Assembly: GCA_020062745.1 (NCBI GenBank)
Contig: JAGUVT010000020.1
Location: forward strand, 1 to 32,804
Length of the DNA stretch: 32,804 nt
Direction of reading: 5' to 3'
DNA from: Deltaproteobacteria bacterium
Lineage (GTDB): Bacteria > Bacillota > Desulfotomaculia > Desulfotomaculales > JAGUVT01
Made by a program: the position numbers and the translations under genes
The notes under the pieces: model-generated
What the model was told of the DNA's origin: nothing
Seen by the model: only the letters and a program-made list of their open reading frames with translations
Database searches by the model: none
Shown here: positions 1 through 9,134 of the stretch, in pieces
How positions within the stretch are numbered: the first letter of the stretch is position 1
How the letters are laid out: each line of letters opens with the position of its first letter

Positions 1-1785
1 CTGGCCGGAACCTTCCTGTTTCGTCTGGCCGGTCTGATCACCGGGCTGCCCGCCGGTTTTCTGGTACATTGCCGCCGTCAGCTCATAAAGAGGTCCGGTT
101 ACGGCTTCCATCTTCTCTTTGATGAGCTGGATATTGTCGCCCTTTAAGGTTTCTTTCAGTTCGCCGACGGCCTTTTCGAGCCGCTCGACCATGCCGGGAT
201 CAGCGTTATCCTTTATCTCTTTAAGGGTTTTTTCGGCTTGATAGGCCATACTGTCGGCCTGGTTGCGAATCTCTACTTCTTCCTTTCGCTTTTTATCTTC
301 TTCAGCACATTTTTCGGCCTCCTTGACCATACGCTCGACTTCCTCTTCAGTAAGGTTGGTAGAAGCAGTAATGGTCATGCTCTGAGCTTTGCCCGTACCA
401 AGGTCTTTAGCCGATACATTGACAATACCGTTTGCGTCGATGTCAAATTTAACTTCAATCTGCGGCACACCTCTGGGCGCCGGTGGAATGCCGGTCAACT
501 GGAACCGTCCCAGAGTCTTGTTGTCTGCTGCCATAGGCCTCTCACCCTGCAACACATGAATATCCACCGTGGTCTGGCCGTCAGCGGCAGTGGAAAAGAT
601 CTGGCTTTTAGAAGTCGGAATGGTGGTATTCCGCTCGATCAGCCTGGTACAGACACTGCCCAGGGTTTCAATCCCGAGAGACAGCGGCGTAACATCCAAA
701 AGCACGACATCTTTTACCTCGCCGGCCAGCACCCCGGCCTGAATGGCCGCCCCGACGGCCACACACTCGTCAGGGTTGATGCCCTTATGGGGCTCCTTAT
801 CTAAAAACCTGCGGATAGCCTCTTGCACCGAAGGCATCCGGGTAGCTCCTCCTACCAGCAATACCTTATCAATATTTTTCGGCTGCAAGCCGGAATCAGA
901 TAAAGCCTGACGAGTCGGTCCCATTGTCTTTTCTACCAGGTCAGCCGTAAGCTCTTCAAATTTCGCCCTGGTCATGGTCATATCCAGGTGCTTGGGGCCA
1001 TCGGCATCAGCTGAAATAAAGGGTAAATTAATACTGGCAGTAAGCACACCGGAAAGCTCGATCTTGGCCTTCTCCGCTGCTTCTTTCAAGCGTTGCATGG
1101 CCATCCGGTCTTTGCGCAGATCAATACCGGTTTCTTTTTTGAACTCATCCGCCAGGTAATCCATAACCCGCTGGTCGAAATCATCCCCCCCCAAACGGTT
1201 GTTACCACTGGTGGACTTAACCTCAAACACACCATCGCCCAATTCCAGTATGGACACGTCAAAGGTGCCCCCACCCAGGTCAAAAACCAGGATGGTCTGA
1301 CCCTCTTCTTTATCCAACCCGTAGGCCAGGGCTGCCGCCGTAGGCTCATTAATAATTCTGAGCACTTCCAGCCCGGCAATCTTTCCGGCATCCTTGGTGG
1401 CCTGGCGCTGCGCATCGCTGAAATAAGCAGGTACGGTAATGACTGCTTTTTCCACTTTCTCACCCAGGTAAGCCTCCGCATCAGTCTTTAACTTTTGTAA
1501 GATCATGGCCGAAATCTCTTGCGGGGTATAATTTTTACCGTCAACAGTTACTTTATAGTCTGAACCCATCTGGCGCTTGATGGAACTAACCGTGCGATCC
1601 GGGTTGCTTACCGCCTGACGTTTGGCTACCTGCCCTACCAGCCGCTCGCCGGTTTTGGAAAAACCAACTACCGAAGGAGTGGTTCTGGACCCTTCGGCGT
1701 TAGGAATAACTACTGCCTCCCCACCTTCCATCACCGCCACACAGGAGTTGGTAGTACCCAAATCAATTCCAATCACCTTAGCCAT
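1..1785 (-). CDS. dnaK: Molecular chaperone DnaK (Hsp70), C-terminal end cut by window edge
   Basis: ATP-dependent cytosolic Hsp70 that works with GrpE (encoded just upstream) and DnaJ. The minus frame opens at an ATG at 1783-1785 and reads [15 protein letters not shown], the classic Hsp70 nucleotide-binding start. It continues with [30 protein letters not shown] and [11 protein letters not shown], which are the phosphate and adenosine-binding motifs of the ATPase domain. 595 codons are present. The reading frame is still open at base 1 in a Gly/Gln-rich linker typical of the extreme C-terminus, so only a short tail is missing. An AGGAGGT site lies in the end of grpE, and the grpE stop is one base before this start, so translation is probably coupled. 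Last visible gene of the CIRCE-controlled operon; dnaJ would be expected just left of the window. Confidence 0.97.
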   Translation of the reverse strand, partial: MAKVIGIDLGTTNSCVAVMEGGEAVVIPNAEGSRTTPSVVGFSKTGERLVGQVAKRQAVSNPDRTVSSIKRQMGSDYKVTVDGKNYTPQEISAMILQKLKTDAEAYLGEKVEKAVITVPAYFSDAQRQATKDAGKIAGLEVLRIINEPTAAALAYGLDKEEGQTILVFDLGGGTFDVSILELGDGVFEVKSTSGNNRLGGDDFDQRVMDYLADEFKKETGIDLRKDRMAMQRLKEAAEKAKIELSGVLTASINLPFISADADGPKHLDMTMTRAKFEELTADLVEKTMGPTRQALSDSGLQPKNIDKVLLVGGATRMPSVQEAIRRFLDKEPHKGINPDECVAVGAAIQAGVLAGEVKDVVLLDVTPLSLGIETLGSVCTRLIERNTTIPTSKSQIFSTAADGQTTVDIHVLQGERPMAADNKTLGRFQLTGIPPAPRGVPQIEVKFDIDANGIVNVSAKDLGTGKAQSMTITASTNLTEEEVERMVKEAEKCAEEDKKRKEEVEIRNQADSMAYQAEKTLKEIKDNADPGMVERLEKAVGELKETLKGDNIQLIKEKMEAVTGPLYELTAAMYQKTGGQPGDQTGQTKQEGSGQ

Positions 1786-1786
1786 T

Positions 1787-2422
1787 CTATTCGACCTCCT
1801 GCTCAGTTATCTCCAGCTTCTTCGCAATCTTAACCAAAACCGGCCGGATTACCTTATCCTTCAGGCAATAACCCCGCCTTAATTCTGCGAGCACCGTATT
1901 TTCCGGGTAATCAGCGCTTTCCTCTTGAATTACTGCTTCATGCCTGGCCGGATCAAACTGCTCGCCAACCGCCGGTATGGGAGACAGTCCTTCCGCTCTC
2001 AACACGTCTTGAAACTGCCTGTAGATCATCTCTATACCGGCTTTAAAATCTTCCACTGATTCACCCCCGGCTTCTAAAGCCCGCTCGAAATTATCCAGCA
2101 CCGGCAGGAGAGCTACCACCAGATGCTCTGCCGCGTACTTCCATAAATTTTCTTTTTCCTGCCTGGCTCGCCGCCGGAAATTTTCAAAGTCGGCCTGAAG
2201 CCGGATCAGGCGGTTATAGTATTCTTCTGCCAGCGCCGCTGGATCGGGCTGTGCTTCTGCTTCCACTTCCGCTTCCAGCACGGTCTCAACTAAATCTGTT
2301 TTCATTCCGGCATCAGCTTCCACTTCCGTAAGCTTTTGACCGGCTGTTTCTCCCTTTGCTGAAATATCCTTTTCCGCCAATTCATCACTTGTTTCCTTAC
2401 CTTCCAAATCTATATTACCCAA
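1787..2422 (-). CDS. grpE: Nucleotide exchange factor GrpE
   Basis: Cofactor that releases ADP from DnaK. 211 residues, with a long acidic N-terminal arm (about residues 1-65, rich in Glu/Asp/Ala), then the dimerising helix ([20 protein letters not shown]) and the C-terminal beta domain ending with [25 protein letters not shown]-type sequence characteristic of GrpE. The start is a TTG at 2420-2422, chosen because a GGAGGT site sits about 8-9 bases upstream (2432-2437) and no in-frame ATG precedes it. It lies between the chaperonin gene (26 bases upstream) and dnaK (1 base downstream). The long acidic arm is common in Firmicute GrpE. Family assignment is firm. Confidence 0.96.
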   Translation of the reverse strand: MGNIDLEGKETSDELAEKDISAKGETAGQKLTEVEADAGMKTDLVETVLEAEVEAEAQPDPAALAEEYYNRLIRLQADFENFRRRARQEKENLWKYAAEHLVVALLPVLDNFERALEAGGESVEDFKAGIEMIYRQFQDVLRAEGLSPIPAVGEQFDPARHEAVIQEESADYPENTVLAELRRGYCLKDKVIRPVLVKIAKKLEITEQEVE

Positions 2423-2448
2423 AGCAAGTTCACCTCCACTCCAAAAAA

Positions 2449-4017
2449 CTATGCCTGCCCGGTATCCTGACCAAACATTACTTTTTCTTCCCGTTTTTTG
2501 ATAATGGTGTCTATGCGCAGGATCGCTTCCGCTACTTCACCGGCTGCCTTAAGCGCATAAGCCTTTACCGGCGCCGGGTCAATAATACCCAACTCATACA
2601 TATCGGCCACCTGGCCGGTATCACAATCAACCGCCAGGGAATAACTGCCGGTTTCTGCCTGAACAGCGTTAACATCACCAAGCTTCTCTAACGGATTAAA
2701 GCCGGCATTGGCTACAATTTGGGCCATCGGCCGTTTCAACGATTCTACCACGCAGTCTACTCCGTAAGCCGCCATGCCTCGTGTGCTTTCCCGCACCTTC
2801 TCTACCTCCCGGGCCGCAGCCAGTTCCAGGGAGCCGCCACCAGCGACTACTCCCCCTCTCACCGCAGCCTGCACTGAGGCAGCGGCATCTCTGGCAATGC
2901 GCTCCCTTTCTCCCACCACCTCGGCCGTAGCCGCTCCCACCAACACAGTGGCCATGGGTTTGCCGCCGCCATCCAACACCCATACCTGTTCCAGCTTTTC
3001 GTTACTGGAAACACGGCCGGCATAACCCAGGCACCCGCCCAACTCAACTGCACTTTTTTTTAACCCGGTTCTCTTAATTATCCTGGCGCCGGTATGTTCA
3101 GCTGCTTTGCGCAGCTCTTTATTAGGCACACGCTGGATTACCATCACTCCCGCATCAGTTAAAATTTCCTCAGCGGCATCATCTACACCCCTGTCGACCA
3201 GCACAAGCCCAACGCCCAGATCGACAATTTTTTGGATATTCTCCTTAAATTCAGCCCGCAATTCTAAATAACGGGCAACCCCGGCCTCCGTCCTCAACGC
3301 TTCACCTTCAATTTGCTCGGGTTCCAGAGCATCATCAACTACCAGTACCTTAACCCGCTCCAATTCCTTCGGCATCTGCCGGCCCATCCGCTCTTTGTTA
3401 ATGATTGTGCCCATAAAGACCTGATTTTCCGCTCCTTCTCTGGCCATTATGGCATCTGAAAATTTAAAGGAAATATCCCTTAGTTTCTCTTCACCAATCA
3501 GCACAGCCGCTTTTACCACCAGGTCGGCAATATCTTCACGGTTTCGGCCGGCCACCAGGGCAGCCTGGCGGATCAATGGATCGCCCAGCCCGGCTACCGG
3601 CCGGGAGTGCTCCTGCATCACCGCCAGCGCCCGTTTCAAGCCAATACGCAGGCCTTCAATTACCCTGGCTACCGGCACCCCTCTGACCACCTGTTCTACT
3701 CCAGAAGCGACAAGGGTACCCGCCATGACGGTAGCCGTGGTGGTGCCGTCTCCCACTTCCTCCTGCTGAGCCCTGGCAATATTAATCAACATCCTGGCCG
3801 CCGGGTGGTTGGCTTCCATCATGGACAGAATGGTCACCCCGTCGTTGGTAATAACCACTTCACCAAATTTATCCACCAGCATGGTATCCAAACCCTTGGG
3901 CCCGAGCGTGCCCTCTACCGCCGAGGTAATGGCCCGGATGGCGTTGGCGTTGGTCATCAGGGCCGCCAGCTTCTCATCTACCTCCGACCCCGTACTTGCT
4001 TCCTTTTTCAAACTCAA
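2449..4017 (-). CDS. Archaeal-like (group III) chaperonin, TCP-1/thermosome fold
   Basis: A 60-kDa ring chaperonin resembling archaeal thermosome/CCT rather than GroEL. With the TTG start at 4015-4017 the protein has 522 residues. Visible motifs: [13 protein letters not shown] near 37-49, NDGVTI near 58-63, the ATP-site GDGTTT at about 89-94, a Gly-rich [13 protein letters not shown] in the C-terminal equatorial domain, and [14 protein letters not shown] near the end. The middle contains [17 protein letters not shown] followed by a helical stretch matching the group II built-in lid, so no GroES partner is expected, and none is encoded here. The tail lacks a GGM repeat. The start is chosen because AGGAGG lies 9 bases upstream; a GTG further upstream lies inside hrcA. 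Techtmann and Robb described such bacterial 'group III' chaperonins from Carboxydothermus and a few other Firmicutes, also beside hsp70 genes. Position between hrcA and grpE puts it under HrcA. Confidence 0.93.
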   Translation of the reverse strand: MSLKKEASTGSEVDEKLAALMTNANAIRAITSAVEGTLGPKGLDTMLVDKFGEVVITNDGVTILSMMEANHPAARMLINIARAQQEEVGDGTTTATVMAGTLVASGVEQVVRGVPVARVIEGLRIGLKRALAVMQEHSRPVAGLGDPLIRQAALVAGRNREDIADLVVKAAVLIGEEKLRDISFKFSDAIMAREGAENQVFMGTIINKERMGRQMPKELERVKVLVVDDALEPEQIEGEALRTEAGVARYLELRAEFKENIQKIVDLGVGLVLVDRGVDDAAEEILTDAGVMVIQRVPNKELRKAAEHTGARIIKRTGLKKSAVELGGCLGYAGRVSSNEKLEQVWVLDGGGKPMATVLVGAATAEVVGERERIARDAAASVQAAVRGGVVAGGGSLELAAAREVEKVRESTRGMAAYGVDCVVESLKRPMAQIVANAGFNPLEKLGDVNAVQAETGSYSLAVDCDTGQVADMYELGIIDPAPVKAYALKAAGEVAEAILRIDTIIKKREEKVMFGQDTGQA

Positions 4018-4033
4018 ACAATTACTCCTCCTC

Positions 4034-5065
4034 TCAGCCCTGGAAAACACGCTCCAATGCCTGTGAAAGGCTCTTTCGCATAAAATCTATAATGCCTATT
4101 ACCTTAGCATATTCCATCCGGGTAGGGCCAAGCACGCCGATAGAGCCGACCACCCGGTCACCAACCTGATAGGAAGCGGTAACCATACTGCATTCCTGGA
4201 TATCTTTGTGGTTAATCTCACCGCCGATACGGACAGTAACCGCACCGGTATTTTCCTTAACAGCCAGTAAACTACATAACTGTTCTTCCTGCTCCAGCAA
4301 ACTGAGCAGGGTCTTTACCTTTTCCACGTTATGAAACTCCGGCTGGTTTAAAATATTAAATACCCCGCCAAGGTAAACTTTATCCTCACTTTTCAAGGAG
4401 AAGCTGTCTTGAATCAGTTCCATTGCCAGGTCCACAAAATGCCTGTGCCCTACCAGCTCATTATAAATCTCTTTGATCAAGACAAGCTTAATTTTTTCCA
4501 TTGTAAGACCTTGCAGTTTGGCGTTAAGCACACTGGAAACAGTCTCCAGATCGGCCGGTGTAACACTTTCCGGCAGGTCAATCATCCGGTTATGAACCGT
4601 TCCGGTATCCATAACCACAATTACGATGGCATTAGATTGAAATATGGGAACCAGTTGGATATGCTTAAAGGCAGACATGCCGGACTGCGGCTTCAGTACC
4701 ATAGCGGCACACTGGGTCAACTGGGACAACAGTTGGCCGGTACGTTGAATAACCTGACCGATATCCTTAACCTTGGACTCGTATTCCTTGCAGATCAAGG
4801 CCGCCTCTTCACCGGTCAACTCCCGCTGCTGCATTAAATAATCCACGTAATAACGGTAGCCGCGATCCGAAGGAATCCGGCCGGCAGAAGTATGCGGCTG
4901 TTGAACATAACCCAGTTCTTCCAGGTCAGCCATTTCATTTCGAACCGTGGCCGGGCTCACTCCTAATTTATACTTCCTGACAATAGTACGTGAACCTACC
5001 GGCTCGGCAGTGGCTATATAATCATTCACAATAGCCGAAAGCACCATCCGTTTGCGGTCATCCAT
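4034..5065 (-). CDS. hrcA: Heat-inducible transcription repressor HrcA
   Basis: Winged-helix repressor that binds CIRCE and is the usual regulator of dnaK and groE operons in Firmicutes. The chosen ATG at 5063-5065 gives 343 residues beginning [17 protein letters not shown], which matches the normal HrcA start. A GTG at 5084-5086 would overlap the AGGAGG sequence and is less likely. The N-terminal winged helix includes [35 protein letters not shown]-type sequence followed by [20 protein letters not shown], both HrcA hallmarks; the rest is the GAF-like and dimerisation region. The CIRCE operator and a sigma-A-type promoter lie directly upstream, so the operon is autorepressed. The stop lies 16 bases before the chaperonin start. 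Confidence 0.96.
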   Translation of the reverse strand: MDDRKRMVLSAIVNDYIATAEPVGSRTIVRKYKLGVSPATVRNEMADLEELGYVQQPHTSAGRIPSDRGYRYYVDYLMQQRELTGEEAALICKEYESKVKDIGQVIQRTGQLLSQLTQCAAMVLKPQSGMSAFKHIQLVPIFQSNAIVIVVMDTGTVHNRMIDLPESVTPADLETVSSVLNAKLQGLTMEKIKLVLIKEIYNELVGHRHFVDLAMELIQDSFSLKSEDKVYLGGVFNILNQPEFHNVEKVKTLLSLLEQEEQLCSLLAVKENTGAVTVRIGGEINHKDIQECSMVTASYQVGDRVVGSIGVLGPTRMEYAKVIGIIDFMRKSLSQALERVFQG

Positions 5066-5093
5066 AATTACCCCAAACCGGTTCACCTCCTTG

Positions 5094-5120
5094 TTAGCAC
5101 TCTATCTTTATGAGTGCTAA
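5094..5120 (-). promoter_or_regulatory. CIRCE operator (HrcA-binding site)
   Basis: Perfect TTAGCACTC - 9 bases - GAGTGCTAA inverted repeat, identical to the CIRCE consensus. It sits between the promoter and the hrcA start, so bound HrcA would block transcription of hrcA-chaperonin-grpE-dnaK. Heat or misfolded protein would relieve repression. Confidence 0.97.
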
Positions 5121-5133
5121 AACTCCATTATCT

Positions 5134-5162
5134 AAAATAGCACCTGCCCAATAAATTGTCAA
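5134..5162 (-). promoter_or_regulatory. Sigma-A-type promoter of the hrcA operon
   Basis: On the minus strand, an exact TTGACA (5157-5162) is followed after 17 bases by TATTTT (5134-5139). The predicted start point lies just before the CIRCE element, the usual arrangement for HrcA repression. Confidence 0.75.
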
Positions 5163-5168
5163 GCGCTA

Positions 5169-6293
5169 TCATACAAAAGCCTTAAATACCTCGTTTGCCA
5201 GCGGAAGGACGGCTGGCGTCAACCTCAAAAAATCCTCATTATCCTCCAGCAACCCCAATTTTATCAACCGGTCGATTTCATTCCGGTAAATTTCCTTTAC
5301 CGGTCGCCCGAACCGCTGATAAAAAGCATGGAGATCAAGCCCTTGAATCAAGCGCAGTCCTAAAAAAACCGTCTCGGCCATCTCCGTTTCCGGAAGAATA
5401 ACTTCACGGGATGCCACCGGCAGGTTCCCTCTTCCGATTTTCTCAACATAAGACGTTATGTCAGTTACATTGGCAAACCGGCATCCTCCCAGGTAAGAGT
5501 GCGCCCCCGCTCCCACCCCCAGATAAGGGCGATTAAGCCAATAACCCAGATTATGGATAGATTCCCGGCCGGGACGGGCAAAATTAGAAATCTCATAATG
5601 AATAAAACCATTTGCCGCAAAGAATTCCACTGCCTCCCGGTACATGGCCAGTTCCAGCTCTTCCGGGCAGGGAGTTACCTTACCCTGCGCAACTGCCCGC
5701 TTAAGCGGAGTGCCATCCTCTATCTGCAAATTGTAAGCCGCCACGTGCTCCGGTTCAAAATCCACAATCTGCCTTAATGTCTGCTGCCAGTCAATCATAG
5801 TCTGCCCGGGGATGCCGAAGATTAAATCAATGTTTAAATTGTCAAAGCCCGCCGTCCTGGCCACATGTACGGCCTCCACCGCCTCTGCCGAAGTGTGAAC
5901 GCGGCCCAGCACATGCAGCAGCCGGTCCCGGCTAGCCTGTATACCCAGGCTTAAGCGGTTCGCCCCGGCTGCCCGGAGCACCCGCAGCCCGGCCAGATCC
6001 ACCGTGCCGGGATTGGCTTCTACAGTTATCTCAATCCCCCGGCTCAAGTTGAAAAAGCGGTTTATTTCCTCCAGAACAGCCGCCAGGTTGCCTGCCGGCA
6101 GGCAGGTGGGAGTGCCGCCGCCGATAAAAATGCTCGCCACCTCTTTGCGCTCCGCCCCGTACAGGCCGATCTCCTGAATCAGAGCATCACAATAAGCGCG
6201 GGCCTCTTCTTCGTCATAGGGATAAGAAACAAAATCGCAGTAATGGCATTTCTTGAGACAAAAAGGAATATGAACGTAAAGACCGGCAACCAT
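5169..6293 (-). CDS. hemW: Radical SAM protein HemW (heme chaperone, formerly HemN-like)
   Basis: Member of the coproporphyrinogen-oxidase-like radical SAM family; proteins of this subgroup are heme chaperones rather than true HemN oxidases. 374 residues with ATG start. The 4Fe-4S/SAM motif is Cys12-x3-Cys16-x2-Cys19 (FCLKKCHYCDF), followed by IFIGGGTPTCLP, the ITVEANPGT segment, RLSLGIQ and NIDLIFGIPGQT, and YLGVGAGAHSYL in the C-terminal half. HemW commonly precedes hrcA in Firmicutes, as here, where a 103-base gap carries the heat-shock promoter. In many relatives lepA is directly upstream of hemW; here it is replaced by an RNase J gene. The ribosome site (GGCGGTG) is weak. Confidence 0.92.
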   Translation of the reverse strand: MVAGLYVHIPFCLKKCHYCDFVSYPYDEEEARAYCDALIQEIGLYGAERKEVASIFIGGGTPTCLPAGNLAAVLEEINRFFNLSRGIEITVEANPGTVDLAGLRVLRAAGANRLSLGIQASRDRLLHVLGRVHTSAEAVEAVHVARTAGFDNLNIDLIFGIPGQTMIDWQQTLRQIVDFEPEHVAAYNLQIEDGTPLKRAVAQGKVTPCPEELELAMYREAVEFFAANGFIHYEISNFARPGRESIHNLGYWLNRPYLGVGAGAHSYLGGCRFANVTDITSYVEKIGRGNLPVASREVILPETEMAETVFLGLRLIQGLDLHAFYQRFGRPVKEIYRNEIDRLIKLGLLEDNEDFLRLTPAVLPLANEVFKAFV

Positions 6294-6323
6294 GGCTCAT
6301 CGCACCGCCGTTATAAGGAATGC

Positions 6324-6344
6324 ACACAGGCTTAAAGCCTGTGT
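6324..6344. repeat. Perfect 9-bp palindromic hairpin between rnj and hemW
   Basis: ACACAGGCT - TAA - AGCCTGTGT, a perfect stem with a 3-base loop, lies three bases beyond the end of the RNase J gene. There is no T-run on either side, so it is not a convincing terminator. It resembles short dispersed palindromic elements of the 'cacaggc...gcctgtg' type. Confidence 0.6.
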
Positions 6345-6347
6345 ACG

Positions 6348-8012
6348 CTATACTTCCATGATGATGGGTAAAATCATCGGCCTTCTCCCGGTTTTTTCAT
6401 AAAGGAACCGGTTTAAAGCATCCCTTACCTGGGACTTTATCGTCGACCATTCCGAGATTTTCCTTTGCTCGCACTTTTCCAGGGCGCACTTAACCTTTTC
6501 CCTGGCTTCTTCCAGAAGTTTCTCAGATTCCCGGACATAAACAAAACCCCTTGACACTATATCCGGCCCGGCCACCACCAGGCCGGTTTCTTGATCGATG
6601 GTTAAAACCACGATCAATATACCGTCCTGCGACAACTGGCGGCGGTCCCGGAGCACAACATTGCCCACATCCCCTACCCCCAGGCCGTCTACCAGCACCC
6701 GCCCGGCCGTAACTTTTCCGGCTATCCTTCCAATCCGGCGGGTAAACTCCAACACCTGCCCGTTTTCAACTACAAAAATATGATCCGCCGCAATACCGAC
6801 ATCCCGCGCCAGTCCGGCATGTTTGATCAGCATGCGGTATTCTCCATGAACGGGCACAAAAAACTTGGGCCGCGCCAGGTTAATCATCAACTTCAATTCT
6901 TCCTGGCTGGGGTGCCCTGAAACATGGATCCCGGAAACAGCCTCGTAAATCACATTCGCCCCCAGCTTGAAAAGCTGGTCGATAATCCGGGCCACCAGCT
7001 TTTCATTGCCCGGGATCGGTGTCGCCGCAATAATAACGGTATCACCGGGGATAATTTCCACCTGCCTGTGATCGGACATGGCCATCCGCGTTAAAGCAGA
7101 CATCGGCTCACCTTGAGAACCCGTGGTCAAGATTACCACTTTCTTCTTAGGCAGCCGGTTGGCCTCTTCCAGTTCTACCAGGGTGCCTTCCGGAATGTGA
7201 AGATAACCCAGTTCGCAGGCGATATTAACCACATTTACCATGCTTCTGCCGACCACGGCTACCTTGCGGCCCTGCTCGACAGCCGAATGAACGGCCTGCT
7301 GCAGACGGTGCACGTTGGAAGCAAAGGTGGCAATAATCACCCGGCCTTCCGACTGGCGGAAAACCTCATCAAAAGTATTTCCGACCACACTTTCGGACAT
7401 GGTATAGCCGGGTCTTTCAACATTGGTGCTATCCGACAGCAGCACCAGCACACCTCTGTCCCCCAGTTGGGCCAGGCGGTGGAAATCCGTAACCTGACCG
7501 TCCACCGGAGCATGGTCGATTTTAAAATCACCGGTATGGAGAACAACACCGATGGGGGTATGCACCGCCACCGCCACGGCATCCGGAACACTGTGCGAAA
7601 CCCTGATAAATTCCACCTTGAAGGGGCCGATTTCTACCGTGTCACGCGGTTTTACCGTATGTAATACGGCCTCACCGGCAAGATTCTGCTCTTTTAATTT
7701 CCCCTGTAATATACCAAGGGTCAGCTTAGTACCATAAACAGGAACCTTGATTTGCCGCAAGATATACGGCAGGGCGCCGATGTGATCTTCATGCCCGTGC
7801 GTAAGCACGATGCCCCGCACAAATTCCTTGTTGTCAAGCAGGTAACTGATGTCCGGGATGACGATATCTATCCCCAGCATACCTTCTTCCGGAAACATCA
7901 ACCCACAGTCGATAAGCATAATAGCTTCCCCGAATCTCACCACCATCATGTTTTTGCCGATTTCCCCAAGCCCTCCCAGCGGGATCAGGGACAATTTTGG
8001 TTCACGTGCCAA
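6348..8012 (-). CDS. rnj: Ribonuclease J (metallo-beta-lactamase/beta-CASP RNase)
   Basis: Dual endo- and 5'-3' exoribonuclease of Firmicute mRNA decay and rRNA maturation. With the TTG start at 8010-8012 (AGGAGG seven bases upstream) it has 554 residues, the normal RNase J length. The protein begins near PKLSLIPLGGLGEIGKNM. Zinc ligands are in HGHEDH (72-77), HTGDFKIDH, and the later SGHPSQEEL and FVPVHGEYRML segments of the beta-CASP and third motifs. The C-terminal dimerisation domain runs to the stop. The Bacillus order dapA-rnjB is preserved, so this may be the rnjB-type copy, but the paralogue cannot be decided from this sequence. It has its own predicted promoter. Confidence 0.95.
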   Translation of the reverse strand: MAREPKLSLIPLGGLGEIGKNMMVVRFGEAIMLIDCGLMFPEEGMLGIDIVIPDISYLLDNKEFVRGIVLTHGHEDHIGALPYILRQIKVPVYGTKLTLGILQGKLKEQNLAGEAVLHTVKPRDTVEIGPFKVEFIRVSHSVPDAVAVAVHTPIGVVLHTGDFKIDHAPVDGQVTDFHRLAQLGDRGVLVLLSDSTNVERPGYTMSESVVGNTFDEVFRQSEGRVIIATFASNVHRLQQAVHSAVEQGRKVAVVGRSMVNVVNIACELGYLHIPEGTLVELEEANRLPKKKVVILTTGSQGEPMSALTRMAMSDHRQVEIIPGDTVIIAATPIPGNEKLVARIIDQLFKLGANVIYEAVSGIHVSGHPSQEELKLMINLARPKFFVPVHGEYRMLIKHAGLARDVGIAADHIFVVENGQVLEFTRRIGRIAGKVTAGRVLVDGLGVGDVGNVVLRDRRQLSQDGILIVVLTIDQETGLVVAGPDIVSRGFVYVRESEKLLEEAREKVKCALEKCEQRKISEWSTIKSQVRDALNRFLYEKTGRRPMILPIIMEV

Positions 8013-8149
8013 GTCCGCACCTCCTAACCTTAGTAGATGAAATATAGATTCATAATAGACGCTCTTCATTAAACCGGTGAAATAATTAGGAGAAGGCGGG
8101 AAAGATATTATTACCGACCGAATTTACGCGCTCTTATTAATCAAAACTT

Positions 8150-8178
8150 ATTATACTTTATTTTATCAGGCAGAACAA
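8150..8178 (-). promoter_or_regulatory. Predicted promoter of the RNase J gene
   Basis: Minus strand TTGTTC (8173-8178), 17 bases, exact TATAAT (8150-8155). It lies just downstream of the dapA terminator-like hairpin, leaving a leader of roughly 130 bases before the TTG start. Confidence 0.5.
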
Positions 8179-8203
8179 GCCGCCCTTAATTAAAGAGGAC
8201 GGC
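8179..8203 (-). terminator. Terminator-like hairpin after dapA
   Basis: On the minus strand GCCGTCC and GGGCGGC form a 7-bp stem (one G-T pair) around an AT-rich loop, followed by TTGTTCT. It starts three bases after the dapA stop. The T-rich tail is imperfect, so read-through into rnj is possible. Confidence 0.55.
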
Positions 8204-8206
8204 AAA

Positions 8207-9091
8207 TTACATTAACCTTAAATCTTCCAGGATAGTCTTAATTGTTTCTTTTTCCGATCTGGTGACTTCCACCAGCGGCAGACGGGGACTGCCGGCCTGC
8301 CAGCCGGTCAGGTTCAGCGCGGCCTTGACCGGCGCCGGGTTGGTAGTTATAAAGAGTCCTTTAAACAAGGGGAAAAGCTCTAAATGGATTTCCGTCGCCA
8401 GGGTAGTGTTGCCAGCCGTAAAAGCATTAACCATCTCCTGGATGCGCAACCCCACCAGGTGGGAAGCCACGCTGATTACCCCTTTGCCGCCCAGAGCCAA
8501 GATGGGCAGGGTAATTGAGTCATCCCCACTGTAAATGGCGAAATCGTCCGGCAGCGAGCGCCGCAATTCACTGACCTGATCCAGGCTGCCGCTGGCTTCT
8601 TTAATGGCCACAATGTTTTCTGTTTTGGCCAGGCGTACCACCGTCTGGGGCAAAACGTTTATCGCCGTCCGGCCCGGGATATTGTAAAGAATAATGGGCA
8701 ATTCGGTGCTCTCCGCCACAGCCTTGAAATGCCGGTAAAGCCCTTCCTGCGACGGCTTGTTGTAATAAGGGGCAACCAGCATGACCGCATCCACTCCGAC
8801 CCGCTGGGCAGCCCTGGTCAAAGCTATGCTTTCCGTCGTAGAACTTCCACCGGTTCCGGCAATAACTGCCGCCTTTCCTCCCACTTCCTCTACTACTGCC
8901 CGGAAAAGCTCAATCTTTTCTTCCTTGCTTAAAGTTGGAGACTCACCGGTAGTGCCGGCTATAACCAGTCCGTCGGAACCAGATTGAACCAGGTGGCGGG
9001 CCAGTTTCCTGGCCTGTTCGATATTTACCTCCAGGTTCTTGTTAAATGGGGTAATCATGGCCGTAAGCACCCGCCCGAATTCATTGCGCAA
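8207..9091 (-). CDS. dapA: 4-hydroxy-tetrahydrodipicolinate synthase
   Basis: Condenses pyruvate with aspartate-semialdehyde, the committed step towards diaminopimelate and dipicolinate. With the TTG start at 9089-9091 it has 294 residues, opening [16 protein letters not shown]. Family signatures are [12 protein letters not shown] (Thr47-Thr48), [16 protein letters not shown], Tyr136 in LYNIPGRT and the Schiff-base Lys164 in VAIKEASGS. The start is chosen because an AGAAGGTG site sits about 6 bases upstream; the GTG at 9098-9100 overlaps that site. It follows dapG by 43 bases and closes the lysine/dipicolinate operon. Confidence 0.96.
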   Translation of the reverse strand: MRNEFGRVLTAMITPFNKNLEVNIEQARKLARHLVQSGSDGLVIAGTTGESPTLSKEEKIELFRAVVEEVGGKAAVIAGTGGSSTTESIALTRAAQRVGVDAVMLVAPYYNKPSQEGLYRHFKAVAESTELPIILYNIPGRTAINVLPQTVVRLAKTENIVAIKEASGSLDQVSELRRSLPDDFAIYSGDDSITLPILALGGKGVISVASHLVGLRIQEMVNAFTAGNTTLATEIHLELFPLFKGLFITTNPAPVKAALNLTGWQAGSPRLPLVEVTRSEKETIKTILEDLRLM

Positions 9092-9134
9092 GACATTCAC
9101 CTTCTTCCAAAAGAATTATCTGCTAAACGGCTGT

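Noticed and set aside
238-804. Plus-strand frame of 188 codons opposite dnaK
   Set aside because: Antisense to dnaK, whose frame is intact through this stretch; no recognisable domain.
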